64,000 nt of DNA from Streptomyces sp. 1222.5 (GTDB lineage Bacteria > Actinomycetota > Actinomycetes > Streptomycetales > Streptomycetaceae). Below are positions 55,305 to 62,728 of the stretch, one piece after another. Numbering within the stretch: position 1 is the stretch's first letter; the number at the start of each line of letters is the position of its first letter. The DNA lies in contig NZ_FNSZ01000001.1 of assembly GCF_900105245.1 (NCBI RefSeq), forward strand, positions 1,488,001-1,552,000, given 5' to 3'. The position numbers and the translations under genes are program-made. Under the pieces are notes generated by a model. That model did not search any database. It was not told the DNA's origin and saw nothing but the letters and a program-made list of their open reading frames with translations.

Positions 55305-55328
55305 GGCACACCGGACGGACGGTGTGCC
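55305..55328 (-). promoter_or_regulatory. RNA hairpin downstream of the transporter leader peptide (candidate attenuator)
   Basis: GGCACACCG and CGGTGTGCC form a perfect 9-bp stem with a 6-nt loop, 31 nt after the leader stop. A second GTGTGCCC word further downstream in the RNA (55270-55263) could pair with the same 5' arm, giving mutually exclusive structures. Confidence 0.45.
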
Positions 55329-55359
55329 CGGGGAACGCGGGGGGCCGAGAAGCGGGAGG

Positions 55360-55506
55360 TCAGCCCGGACAGCGGGCAGAGCCCGGTGCGGTACACAGTG
55401 CGCTGCTGACGCGGAGCAGATCGACGGCGCGGTCGGCGACCAGGAGCTGGGCGGACGGTACGCAGCCCTGGGGGCGGCTCGGGGCCGTCCTGGGGCTTGC
55501 GTACAT
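55360..55506 (-). CDS. Regulatory leader peptide (48 aa) before the amino-acid ABC transporter
   Basis: ATG at 55506, with CAGGTGAC upstream, encodes 48 residues containing [19 protein letters not shown]. The (I/V)[10 protein letters not shown] block is the signature of the small leader peptides seen before sulfur-assimilation operons in Streptomyces. It is followed by a perfect hairpin and then the transporter permease. Cys codons lie at and after the motif (LCTA, ARCPG), where ribosome pausing under cysteine shortage could change the RNA fold. Confidence 0.75.
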   Translation of the reverse strand: MYASPRTAPSRPQGCVPSAQLLVADRAVDLLRVSSALCTAPGSARCPG

Positions 55507-55724
55507 GGCGTCACCTGTCACTGTCCGGGCCCGTGGGCCTCGCGCTTACCGAGAACGTCGTCCGGTCCGGTCGTCACCTGGGGCACCCCACCGCGGTGCG
55601 AGGGTTGCCGGTCAGCGAGCCAGGGCTTGGCGCTGACGCTCGTGACCGTTCTGAGCGGAAAGTAAGGCAGTCGGCCGCGGGAATGTCAACGGCCGTCCGC
55701 GAAGTGGACGCCGGACGCCCTTCC

Positions 55725-56612
55725 TCACCTGCGGGAAACGTCCGGCGCGTCGGCCGCGTGACCGGCCCAGTCCAGGATCTGGACGGCCGCCCCGGCCGCC
55801 TCCAGGCCCTGGCAACGGCCGTGGTGGCGGCGGGAGATGCCGTCGAGGTCGACGTGCCGGCCGAAGGCGTGACGGGCGGCCAGGCGGCGGGCGTAGGCCC
55901 ACAGGGCGTGGTGGCCCGTGATCCGGTGGACCGCGGAGGCGTCGAGGTGGCAGCGGTGCACGGTGTCGAGCTGGACCAGGGTCACCCACAGCTCGACGTC
56001 GGCCGCGGTGAGCCGGTCGCCGACCAGGTACTCCGCGTCGAGCAGCCGCCGCTCCAGCCGGCCGAGGGTGCCGAGCAGGACCTCCAGGGCGGCGGCCCGT
56101 TCCGCCGGATCCGTTCCGGCCCGTCCGGCACTCTGGGCGGCCCCCTCGATGCCCTCGGTGCACATCCGCTCGACGGCCTCGATCACGGACTCCGTTCCGC
56201 ACGGGTACAGACAGGTGCCGCCGTCGTACGCGAAGCGGTCGAGGTCGCGCAGGATGTCGCGGGCGTGGGTGCTGACGATGCGTCCGGACCAGTCGTCACT
56301 GAGCACGGGCGCGAGGGCGGGGCCGCTGTAGTGGTGGGCGCTCGCCTCGTACAGCGGCAGCAGCGCCGCGTGGCCGCCGTCGGGACGGTCGGGGACCGCG
56401 GGCAGCGGGGTGACGGGACAACTGCCGTCCAGGGCCAGGAGGCTGTGGCCGACGGCGAGGCGCAGCCCGTCGGGACAGGCGGTCGAGAGATGGAGCCGGT
56501 AGCGGTGCGGCACGGCGTAGTGGCCGCTGCGGGCGTCCCGGCCGATCCGGCCGCGGAAGGCGGGGGCGCTGCGGTGGACGTCCGGGACGGCGGCGAGCGG
56601 ACTGGTGGACAT
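55725..56612 (-). CDS. Xi-class glutathione S-transferase-like protein (glutathionyl-hydroquinone reductase family)
   Basis: 295 residues. The thioredoxin-like N-terminus keeps the Cys-Pro of the family in LHLSTACPDGLRLAVGHSLLAL near residue 48, where GHRs have CPWA, and RIVSTHARDILRDLDRF near 110 matches the conserved glutathione-contact segment. The C-terminal helical domain has RRLLDAEYLVGDRLTAADVELWVTLVQLDTVHRCH. Streptomycetes lack glutathione, so mycothiol, ergothioneine or cysteine may replace it. It lies directly behind the third leader peptide, implying a thiol or organosulfur task such as reductive cleavage of a thioether or disulfide adduct. Confidence 0.8.
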   Translation of the reverse strand: MSTSPLAAVPDVHRSAPAFRGRIGRDARSGHYAVPHRYRLHLSTACPDGLRLAVGHSLLALDGSCPVTPLPAVPDRPDGGHAALLPLYEASAHHYSGPALAPVLSDDWSGRIVSTHARDILRDLDRFAYDGGTCLYPCGTESVIEAVERMCTEGIEGAAQSAGRAGTDPAERAAALEVLLGTLGRLERRLLDAEYLVGDRLTAADVELWVTLVQLDTVHRCHLDASAVHRITGHHALWAYARRLAARHAFGRHVDLDGISRRHHGRCQGLEAAGAAVQILDWAGHAADAPDVSRR

Positions 56613-56689
56613 GCGTCTCCCCTGGTCGTTGGGCGTGCGGAAGGGCGCACCGGCGGGCGCCTCGTGCGGTGCGGGCGAGGGGGCCCGGC

Positions 56690-56812
56690 TCAGTGCCGGC
56701 CGCTGATGGCGCTGCAGACGCGCAGCAGATCGATGTGCAGGCGGGAGGTGAGCAGGGGGGCGCGGAACGGCGTTCGGCCTGCTCGGCCGGTGACCGTCTC
56801 GAGGCGCGCCAT
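56690..56812 (-). CDS. Regulatory leader peptide (40 aa) before the GST-like gene
   Basis: ATG at 56812 encodes 40 residues, beginning MARLETVTGRAG and ending LHIDLLRVCSAISGRH. It carries the same IDLLRV(S/C)SA block as the two other leaders in this island. It ends 77 bp before the GST-like start. The ribosome site is weak (AGGAAAAC). GTGCG/CGCAC words in the gap could form alternative hairpins. Divergent from the hydroxyproline operon. Confidence 0.72.
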   Translation of the reverse strand: MARLETVTGRAGRTPFRAPLLTSRLHIDLLRVCSAISGRH

Positions 56813-56957
56813 GTTTTCCTACCTGTTCACTAGGATTCCCTCCCTGGAGTGTCGATCCGGCTCCGTACGACGTCAAGGGGGCGTCCACGCCTGGGACTCC
56901 GGGCGGGTCGACACGGCGGCCGGGAAGGGACGCGGGGACTCCTCAGCGAGAGAGACA

Positions 56958-56973
56958 TGTGACATAGTACTGA
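56958..56973. promoter_or_regulatory. Candidate GntR operator at the hydroxyproline operon start
   Basis: TGTGACATAGTACTGA ends one base before the GTG start at 56975. The same TGTGACATA-NN-ACTGA word occurs in reverse orientation at 59878-59893. The TGTGACA core is a GntR/FadR-like TGTnACA dyad. Overlap with the predicted -10 region and start codon would give simple repression. The transcript is likely leaderless, since no Shine-Dalgarno precedes the GTG. Confidence 0.6.
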
Positions 56974-56974
56974 C

Positions 56975-58159
56975 GTGGCAAAGCGACTGACCTGCGATGT
57001 CGTGGTCGTCGGAGCCGGAATGGTGGGCGCGGCCTGTGCGCTGTACGCCGCACGCGCCGGCCTCGACGTTCGAGTGGTGGACCGGGGCCCGGTGGCCGGC
57101 GGCACCACCGGCGCCGGCGAGGGCAACCTGCTCGTCTCCGACAAGGAACCTGGGCCGGAGCTCGAACTGGCCCTGCTGTCCGCCGGGTTGTGGGCCGAGC
57201 TGGCGGAGGAGCTGGGCCGGGCGATCGAGTACGAGCCGAAGGGCGGCCTGGTGGTCGCCTCGACGCCGGACGCCCTGTCGGCGCTGGCCGGCTTCGCCGG
57301 GGGCCAGCGTGCCGCCGGCGTCACGGCCGAGCCGGTCGGACCGGATGAACTGCTGCCCCTGGAGCCTCACTTGGCCCCCGGTCTGGCGGGCGGAGTGCGC
57401 TACCCGCAGGACGCCCAGGTGATGCCCGCACTGGCCGCCGCCCACCTGCTGCGCGCCTCCGGTGCCGCCGTGCACACCGGCCACACGGTGACCGGTGTGC
57501 TCCGCGCGGCGGAGGGACCGGTGCGCGGCGTCCGCACCGACCGGGGCGACATCCACGCGTCGGCGGTGGTCAACGCGGCCGGCACCTGGGGCGGCGACCT
57601 CGCCTCGCTCGCGGGCGTCCGGCTGCCGGTGCTCCCCCGGCGCGGCTTCGTCCTGGTCACCGAGCCGCTGCCGCGGATGGTGCGGCACAAGGTGTACGCC
57701 GCCGACTACGTGGCCGACGTGGCCAGCGACTCGGCGGCCCTGCGCGCCTCACCGGTGGTGGAGGGCACGGCCGCGGGACCCGTCCTGATCGGCGCCACCC
57801 GCGAACGGGTCGGCTTCGACCGCTCGTTGTCGCTCCCCGCCGTGCGGGCGCTCGCGGCCGGGGCGATCGGGCTGTTCCCCTTCCTGGAACGGGTGCACGC
57901 CCAGCGGACGTACGCGGGCTTCCGGCCGTACCTGCCCGACCACCTCCCGGCGATCGGACCGGATCCCCGGGCGCCCGGACTGTTCCACGCCTGCGGGCAC
58001 GAGGGCGCCGGCATCGGACTGGCCCCCGGTACCGGGCAGTTGATCGCCCACGCGCTCACCGGCAGGGCGACCGGACAGGACATCGCACCGTTCCGGCCGG
58101 AGCGGTTCGAGGACGACGCGTTCGAGGACGAGTTCGACGACGGAGGCGAGGCCCGGTGA
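56975..58159 (+). CDS. D-hydroxyproline dehydrogenase beta-type subunit (FAD, DAO family)
   Basis: 394 residues of the glycine/D-amino-acid oxidase fold. DVVVVGAGMVGAACALYAARAG at residues 8-29 binds FAD, VVDRGPVAGGTTGAGEGNLLVSDKE follows, VVNAAGTWGGDLASLAGV lies near 195 and GLFHACGHEGAGIGLAPGTGQLIAHAL near 345. With the two following genes it matches the alpha-beta-gamma D-hydroxyproline dehydrogenases (HcnABC-like) that oxidise cis-4-hydroxy-D-proline. The GTG at 56975 probably begins a leaderless message. Its stop overlaps the next start. Confidence 0.88.
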   Translation: MAKRLTCDVVVVGAGMVGAACALYAARAGLDVRVVDRGPVAGGTTGAGEGNLLVSDKEPGPELELALLSAGLWAELAEELGRAIEYEPKGGLVVASTPDALSALAGFAGGQRAAGVTAEPVGPDELLPLEPHLAPGLAGGVRYPQDAQVMPALAAAHLLRASGAAVHTGHTVTGVLRAAEGPVRGVRTDRGDIHASAVVNAAGTWGGDLASLAGVRLPVLPRRGFVLVTEPLPRMVRHKVYAADYVADVASDSAALRASPVVEGTAAGPVLIGATRERVGFDRSLSLPAVRALAAGAIGLFPFLERVHAQRTYAGFRPYLPDHLPAIGPDPRAPGLFHACGHEGAGIGLAPGTGQLIAHALTGRATGQDIAPFRPERFEDDAFEDEFDDGGEAR

Positions 58160-58458
58160 ATCCGATGGAGCTGACCCGGGCACGGCCGGGCGAGGCCTTC
58201 ACCGTGACGTTCGACGGACGGCCACTGCCGGCGCTGCCGGGCCAGACGATCGCGGCGGCGCTGTGGTCGGCGGGTGTGACGGCCTGGCGCCGCACGCGGG
58301 GCACCAGAGCGCCGCGCGGGGTGTTCTGCGGGATCGGCGTGTGCTTCGACTGCCTGGTCACCGTAGACGGCCGCCCGAACAGGCGGGCCTGTCTGGTGCC
58401 CGTGCGCCCGGGACAGCTGATCCGCAGCCAGGAGGGGACGGGCCACGACGATGACTGA
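58156..58458 (+). CDS. [2Fe-2S] gamma-type subunit of D-hydroxyproline dehydrogenase
   Basis: 100 residues. The ferredoxin-like fold has the cysteine pattern RGVFCGIGVCFDCLVTVDGRPNRRACLVPV, that is CxxxxCxxC and a fourth Cys about 14 residues on, as in HcnA-type small subunits. It carries electrons from the flavin subunits. The GTG at 58156 overlaps the beta stop by 4 bp, and its end overlaps the alpha start by 8 bp, so the three chains are made in step. Confidence 0.9.
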   Translation: MNPMELTRARPGEAFTVTFDGRPLPALPGQTIAAALWSAGVTAWRRTRGTRAPRGVFCGIGVCFDCLVTVDGRPNRRACLVPVRPGQLIRSQEGTGHDDD

Positions 58459-59845
58459 ACACCCTCGTCTCGCCGTGATCGGCGCCGGTCCGGCCGGGCT
58501 CGCCGCGGCCCTGGCGGCGGCCGCCCGGGGCGTCCGCGTGACCCTCCTGGACGCCGCCGACCAGGCGGGCGGCCAGTTCTACCGGCAGCCCGCCCCGGCT
58601 CTCGGCGCCCGCCGGCCGCAGGCCCTGCACCACCAGTGGCGCACCTGGGAGCGGCTGCGGAACGGTCTCGACCGGCACCGAGCCGCGGGACGTGTCACCC
58701 ACCTGACGGATCATCACGTGTGGTGCGTGCGGCGCGGCTCCGGTCCGGCGCCGATCACCGTGCACGCGCTGCTGGGCCCGGATCAGGACGAGGGGATCAC
58801 CGTCCGCGCCGACGCCGTCCTGCTCGCCACCGGAAGCTGTGAACGCGTGCTGCCGTTCCCCGGCTGGACACTGCCCGGGGTCGTCACGGCGGGCGGCGCG
58901 CAGGCCATGCTCAAGGGCGGCCTGGTGCTGCCCGGCCGGACGGCGGTCGTCGCCGGAACCGGCCCGCTGCTGCTCCCCGTGGCCACCGGGCTCGCCGCGG
59001 CGGGCGCCCGCGTGGCCGCGCTGGCCGAGTCCGCCGGCCCCGGGGCCCTGCTGCGCCGGGCGCCCGCCCTGGCCGCACAGCCCGCGAAGCTCGCCGAGGG
59101 CGCCGGCTACGCGGCCCGGCTGCTGCTGCACGGCGTGCGGGTGCTGCCCCGGCACACGGTGGTCGAGGCGCACGGCACCGGCCGGCTGGCGGCGGTCACC
59201 GTGGCCGCGCTCGGCCGGGACGGGCGGACCAGGCCGGGCAGTGCTCGGCACATCCCCTGCGACACCCTCGCCGTCGGTCACGGCCTGCTGCCGCACACCG
59301 ACCTCGCGGAGACCCTCGGCTGCACCCTGGCCGGCACGGACGTACGGGTCGACGACGAGCAGCGCACCGACGTGCCCGGCGTCTGGGCCGCCGGTGAGAC
59401 CACCGGCGTCGGCGGAGCGGCCCTGGCGCTCGCCGAGGGCCATGTCGCCGGCCGCTCGGTCGCGGCCCGGCTGCACGGCACGGTCCCCGACCCGCGCCGC
59501 TGGGCCGCCGCCCGGGCCAGGAGCCGGCTGCGGTCGTTCGCCGCCGCCCTCGACGCGGTGTACGCGCCGCCGGCGGGCTGGGCCGGGGAGGTCCCGGACG
59601 ACACGGTCGTGTGCCGCTGCGAGGAGGTCACCGCCGGGGAGGTCCGTACGGCCGCGGAGACGCTCGGCGCCTCGGACCCGCGCACCGTGAAGCTGCTGAC
59701 CCGGGCCGGAATGGGCTGGTGCCAGGGCCGGATGTGCGCGCCCGCGGTGGCCGCCCTCACCGGCTGCCCGCTCACGCCGGGACGCCGGCCGTTCGCGCGG
59801 CCGGTACCGCTCGGCGTCCTGGCCGCACTGCCCGACCCGGACTGA
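58451..59845 (+). CDS. FAD/NAD(P)-binding alpha-type subunit of D-hydroxyproline dehydrogenase with BFD-like [2Fe-2S] domain
   Basis: 464 residues. AVIGAGPAGLAAALAAAARG binds FAD, followed by ADQAGGQFYRQPAPAL, VLLATGSCERVLPFPGWTLPGVVTAGGAQAMLK, a second dinucleotide fold (RTAVVAGTGPLLLPVATGLAAAG) and GVWAAGETTGVGG. The C-terminus carries a BFD-like cluster site with four Cys (VVCRCEEVTAGEV and GWCQGRMCAPA). This is the HcnB-like chain of the dehydrogenase. Electrons probably leave to the respiratory chain. A candidate operator follows 33 bp after the stop. Confidence 0.9.
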   Translation: MTEHPRLAVIGAGPAGLAAALAAAARGVRVTLLDAADQAGGQFYRQPAPALGARRPQALHHQWRTWERLRNGLDRHRAAGRVTHLTDHHVWCVRRGSGPAPITVHALLGPDQDEGITVRADAVLLATGSCERVLPFPGWTLPGVVTAGGAQAMLKGGLVLPGRTAVVAGTGPLLLPVATGLAAAGARVAALAESAGPGALLRRAPALAAQPAKLAEGAGYAARLLLHGVRVLPRHTVVEAHGTGRLAAVTVAALGRDGRTRPGSARHIPCDTLAVGHGLLPHTDLAETLGCTLAGTDVRVDDEQRTDVPGVWAAGETTGVGGAALALAEGHVAGRSVAARLHGTVPDPRRWAAARARSRLRSFAAALDAVYAPPAGWAGEVPDDTVVCRCEEVTAGEVRTAAETLGASDPRTVKLLTRAGMGWCQGRMCAPAVAALTGCPLTPGRRPFARPVPLGVLAALPDPD

Positions 59846-59877
59846 CACCCCGGCCGTCGCAGGAACGACCCCGACCC

Positions 59878-59893
59878 TCAGTGGTATGTCACA
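59878..59893. promoter_or_regulatory. Second candidate GntR operator before the deaminase gene
   Basis: The lower strand reads TGTGACATACCACTGA, matching the site at 56958-56973 at 14 of 16 positions. It lies 24 bp before the start at 59917, in the only sizeable gap of the operon, so the deaminase-epimerase-regulator part may have its own regulated promoter. Confidence 0.6.
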
Positions 59894-59916
59894 CCCTACG
59901 AAATGGGAGACGACGC

Positions 59917-60813
59917 ATGACGCAGACCCGGCACCGCCCCTGGCACGGCATCCTCGTGGCCACCGCGCTCCCCCTGCGCGACGACCTCTCCGTCGACCAC
60001 GACCGCTACGCCGAGCACTGCGCCTGGCTGGTCGCCAACGGCTGCGACGGCGTCGTACCGAACGGCTCGCTCGGCGAGTACCAGGTGCTCACCCCGGAGG
60101 AACGCGCCCGGGTGGTTGAGACCGCCGTGGCCGCGATCGGCGGTGACCGGGTGATGCCGGGCGTCGCCGCTTACGGCTCCGCCGAGGCCCGCCGCTGGGC
60201 CGAGCAGGCCGCCGAGGCCGGATGCGCGTCGGTGATGCTGCTGCCGCCCAACGCCTACCGGGCCGACGAGCGGTCCGTGCTCGCCCACTACGCGGAGGTC
60301 GCCCGGACGGGCCTGCCGGTGGTGGCGTACAACAATCCGGTCGACACCAAGGTCGACCTGGTGCCCGAACTCCTCGCCCGGCTGCACGCCGAGGGGCACG
60401 TCCACGCGGTCAAGGAGTTCTCGGGCGACGTCCGCCGGGCCTACCGCATCGCCGAACTCGCCCCGGAACTCGACCTGCTGGTCGGCGCCGACGACGTCCT
60501 GCTGGAGCTGGCCGTGGCGGGCGCCAAGGGCTGGGTGGCCGGCTACCCCAACGCGCTCCCCCGCGCCTCGGCGGAGCTGTACCGTGCCGCGGTGTCCGGT
60601 GACCTGACCACCGCGCTCCCCCTCTTCCGGCAGCTGCACCCGCTGCTGCGCTGGGACTCGCGGGTGGAGTTCGTGCAGGCGATCAAACTGTCCATGGACG
60701 TCGTCGGGCGGTACGGCGGCCCGGTGCGCCCGCCGCGCGTACCGTTGGCGCCGGAGCAGCAGGCCGCGGTCCGGGCGGCCACCGAGAAGGCCGTCGCCGC
60801 GGGGCTCGTCTGA
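59917..60813 (+). CDS. DapA-family 1-pyrroline-4-hydroxy-2-carboxylate deaminase
   Basis: 298 residues of the dihydrodipicolinate synthase/N-acetylneuraminate lyase barrel. GILVATALPLRDDLSVDHDRYAEH opens the fold, NGSLGEYQVLTPEER binds the carboxylate, the catalytic Tyr is in PVVAYNNPVDTK near residue 137 and the Schiff-base Lys in VHAVKEFSGDVRRAYRIAEL near 167. In hydroxyproline clusters this enzyme dehydrates and deaminates the cyclic imine to 2-oxoglutarate semialdehyde. The ATG at 59917 follows GGGAGAC. The semialdehyde dehydrogenase is not in the window. Confidence 0.85.
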   Translation: MTQTRHRPWHGILVATALPLRDDLSVDHDRYAEHCAWLVANGCDGVVPNGSLGEYQVLTPEERARVVETAVAAIGGDRVMPGVAAYGSAEARRWAEQAAEAGCASVMLLPPNAYRADERSVLAHYAEVARTGLPVVAYNNPVDTKVDLVPELLARLHAEGHVHAVKEFSGDVRRAYRIAELAPELDLLVGADDVLLELAVAGAKGWVAGYPNALPRASAELYRAAVSGDLTTALPLFRQLHPLLRWDSRVEFVQAIKLSMDVVGRYGGPVRPPRVPLAPEQQAAVRAATEKAVAAGLV

Positions 60814-60828
60814 CAAGGAGACCGGTCA

Positions 60829-61830
60829 GTGCGCAGCACACTCGTCCTGCACGCCGTCGACTCGCACACCGAGGGCATGCCGACCCGCGTGATCACCGGC
60901 GGGATCGGCACCGTACCCGGTGCGACGATGAACGAGCGACGGCTGTACTTCCGTGAACACCGCGACCAAGTCAAGCGGTTGCTGATGAACGAGCCGCGCG
61001 GCCACTCCGCGATGAGCGGCGCGATCCTCCAGCCGCCGAGCCGCCCCGACTGCGACTGGGGCGTGATCTACATCGAGGTCTCCGGCTATCTGCCGATGTG
61101 CGGGCACGGCACGATCGGGGTGGCCACCGTGCTGGTGGAGACCGGCATGGTGGACGTGGTGGAGCCGGTGACCACCATCCGGCTCGACACCCCGGCGGGG
61201 GTGGTGGTGGCCGAGGTGACCGTTCAGGACGGCGCCGCGCGGGACGTGACCCTGCGGAACGTGCCGTCGTACGCCGTCGCCCTGGACCGCGAGATCACCC
61301 TGCCCGACGGCCGCACGGTCACCTACGACCTCGCGTACGGCGGCAACTTCTACGCGATCCTCCCCCTCGACGCCTTCGGGCTGCCCTTCGACCGCTCCCG
61401 CAAGGACGACATCCTCGCCGCCGGCCTGTCCCTGATGAGCGCCGTCAACGCGGAGGCGGAACCGGTGCACCCCGAGGACCCCTCCATCCGCGGCTGCCAC
61501 CACGTCCACCTCCTGGCCCCCGGCGCCACCGCCCGGCACTCCCGCCACGCGATGGCCATCCATCCGGGCTGGTTCGACCGCTCCCCGTGCGGTACGGGGA
61601 CCAGCGCGCGCATGGCGCAGCTGCACGCGCGCGGTGAACTCCCCCTGCACACCGAGTTCGTGAACGAGTCGTTCATCGGCACGCACTTCACCGGGCGGCT
61701 GCTCGGCACGACGGAGGTGGCCGGGATCCCGGCCGTGCTGCCCAGCTTCACCGGCCGCGCGTGGATCACCGGCACCGCCCAGTACCTGCTGGATCCCACC
61801 GACCCCTTCCCCGAGGGGTTCGTCCTCTAG
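60829..61830 (+). CDS. 4-hydroxyproline 2-epimerase (proline racemase family)
   Basis: 333 residues. Both catalytic cysteines are present: YLPMCGHGTIGVATVL near residue 88 and FDRSPCGTGTSARMAQL near 252. This separates it from trans-3-hydroxyproline dehydratases, which have Thr at the second site. VDSHTEGMPTRVITGGIG and LMNEPRGHSAMSGAIL are further family marks. It inverts C2 of trans-4-hydroxy-L-proline, supplying the D-isomer to the dehydrogenase encoded upstream. GTG start at 60829 with AAGGAGACC upstream, 15 bp after the deaminase gene. A true proline racemase is less likely in this context. Confidence 0.88.
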   Translation: MRSTLVLHAVDSHTEGMPTRVITGGIGTVPGATMNERRLYFREHRDQVKRLLMNEPRGHSAMSGAILQPPSRPDCDWGVIYIEVSGYLPMCGHGTIGVATVLVETGMVDVVEPVTTIRLDTPAGVVVAEVTVQDGAARDVTLRNVPSYAVALDREITLPDGRTVTYDLAYGGNFYAILPLDAFGLPFDRSRKDDILAAGLSLMSAVNAEAEPVHPEDPSIRGCHHVHLLAPGATARHSRHAMAIHPGWFDRSPCGTGTSARMAQLHARGELPLHTEFVNESFIGTHFTGRLLGTTEVAGIPAVLPSFTGRAWITGTAQYLLDPTDPFPEGFVL

Positions 61831-61843
61831 ACTCACCCCGGTG

Positions 61844-62539
61844 ATGCGTGACATGGCACAGGATGCGACGGCCGCCGACCTGCCCGCGCTCCCCCGGCTC
61901 GGCGGCCGGCGGAGCAGCTTTCGCGAGCGGGTGGCCGACGCGCTGCGCGCCGCACTGGTCGCGGGCGAGCTGCGGCCCGGCGAGGTCTACTCGGCGCCGT
62001 CGCTCGCCGCCCGCTTCGGCGTCTCCGCGACGCCGGTGCGGGAGGCGATGCTGGACCTGGCCAAGGAGGGCCTGGTCGACACCGTGCCCAACAAGGGCTT
62101 CAGGGTCACCGCCGTCTCCGACCGGCAGCTCGACGAGTACACGCACATCCGCGCGCTGATCGAGATCCCCACCGTGGTCGAGCTCGCGCGCACGGCGGAC
62201 CGCGTCTCCCTGGAGGCCCTGCGGCCCGCGGCCCGGGAGATCGTCACCGCCGCCGTGGCGGGCGACCTGATCGCCTACGTCGAGGCGGACACCCGCTTCC
62301 ACCTCGGTCTGCTGGCGCTCGCGGGCAACGCCCACCTCGTGGAGGTCGTCGCCGACCTGCGCAAACGATCACGTCTGTACGGGCTCACCGCACTGGTGGA
62401 GGCGGGCCGGCTGCTGGCCTCCGCCGAGGAGCACCTGGAACTCCTCGACGCGCTGCTGGAGCGCGACGGGAAGGCCGTGCGCGAGGTCATGACCCGGCAC
62501 CTGGGACATGTCCGCGGCCTCTGGGCGTCGGCCGACTGA
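61844..62539 (+). CDS. GntR-family (FadR/VanR subgroup) transcriptional regulator
   Basis: 231 residues. The N-terminal winged HTH is FRERVADALRAALVAGELRPGEVYSAPSLAARFGVSATPVREAMLDLAKEGLVDTVPNKGFRV (about 28-90). The C-terminal all-helical FCD domain has metal-ligand-type residues in AYVEADTRFHLGLLALAGN and VMTRHLGHVRGLW. It probably represses this operon until hydroxyproline or a breakdown product binds, reading the TGTGACATA sites. The start is uncertain: GTG 61841, ATG 61844 and ATG 61853 all lack a clear ribosome site. Confidence 0.85.
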   Translation: MRDMAQDATAADLPALPRLGGRRSSFRERVADALRAALVAGELRPGEVYSAPSLAARFGVSATPVREAMLDLAKEGLVDTVPNKGFRVTAVSDRQLDEYTHIRALIEIPTVVELARTADRVSLEALRPAAREIVTAAVAGDLIAYVEADTRFHLGLLALAGNAHLVEVVADLRKRSRLYGLTALVEAGRLLASAEEHLELLDALLERDGKAVREVMTRHLGHVRGLWASAD

Positions 62540-62728
62540 TCCCCGGCGCGGTCCTTTCCGTCCGCCGGACATCTCACGGCGCCGAGGCCGCCGTACGACG
62601 CTATTTGCGTGATCCGGCGGTCCCGACGGGACAAGGAACGGCGATTTTGCGCCAGATCGGGGCATCCCCGACCATTGGCTGGTCCCGGCGATCCCGGGAA
62701 CGTCAGTTCCATGAGAGGCGCACCACCC

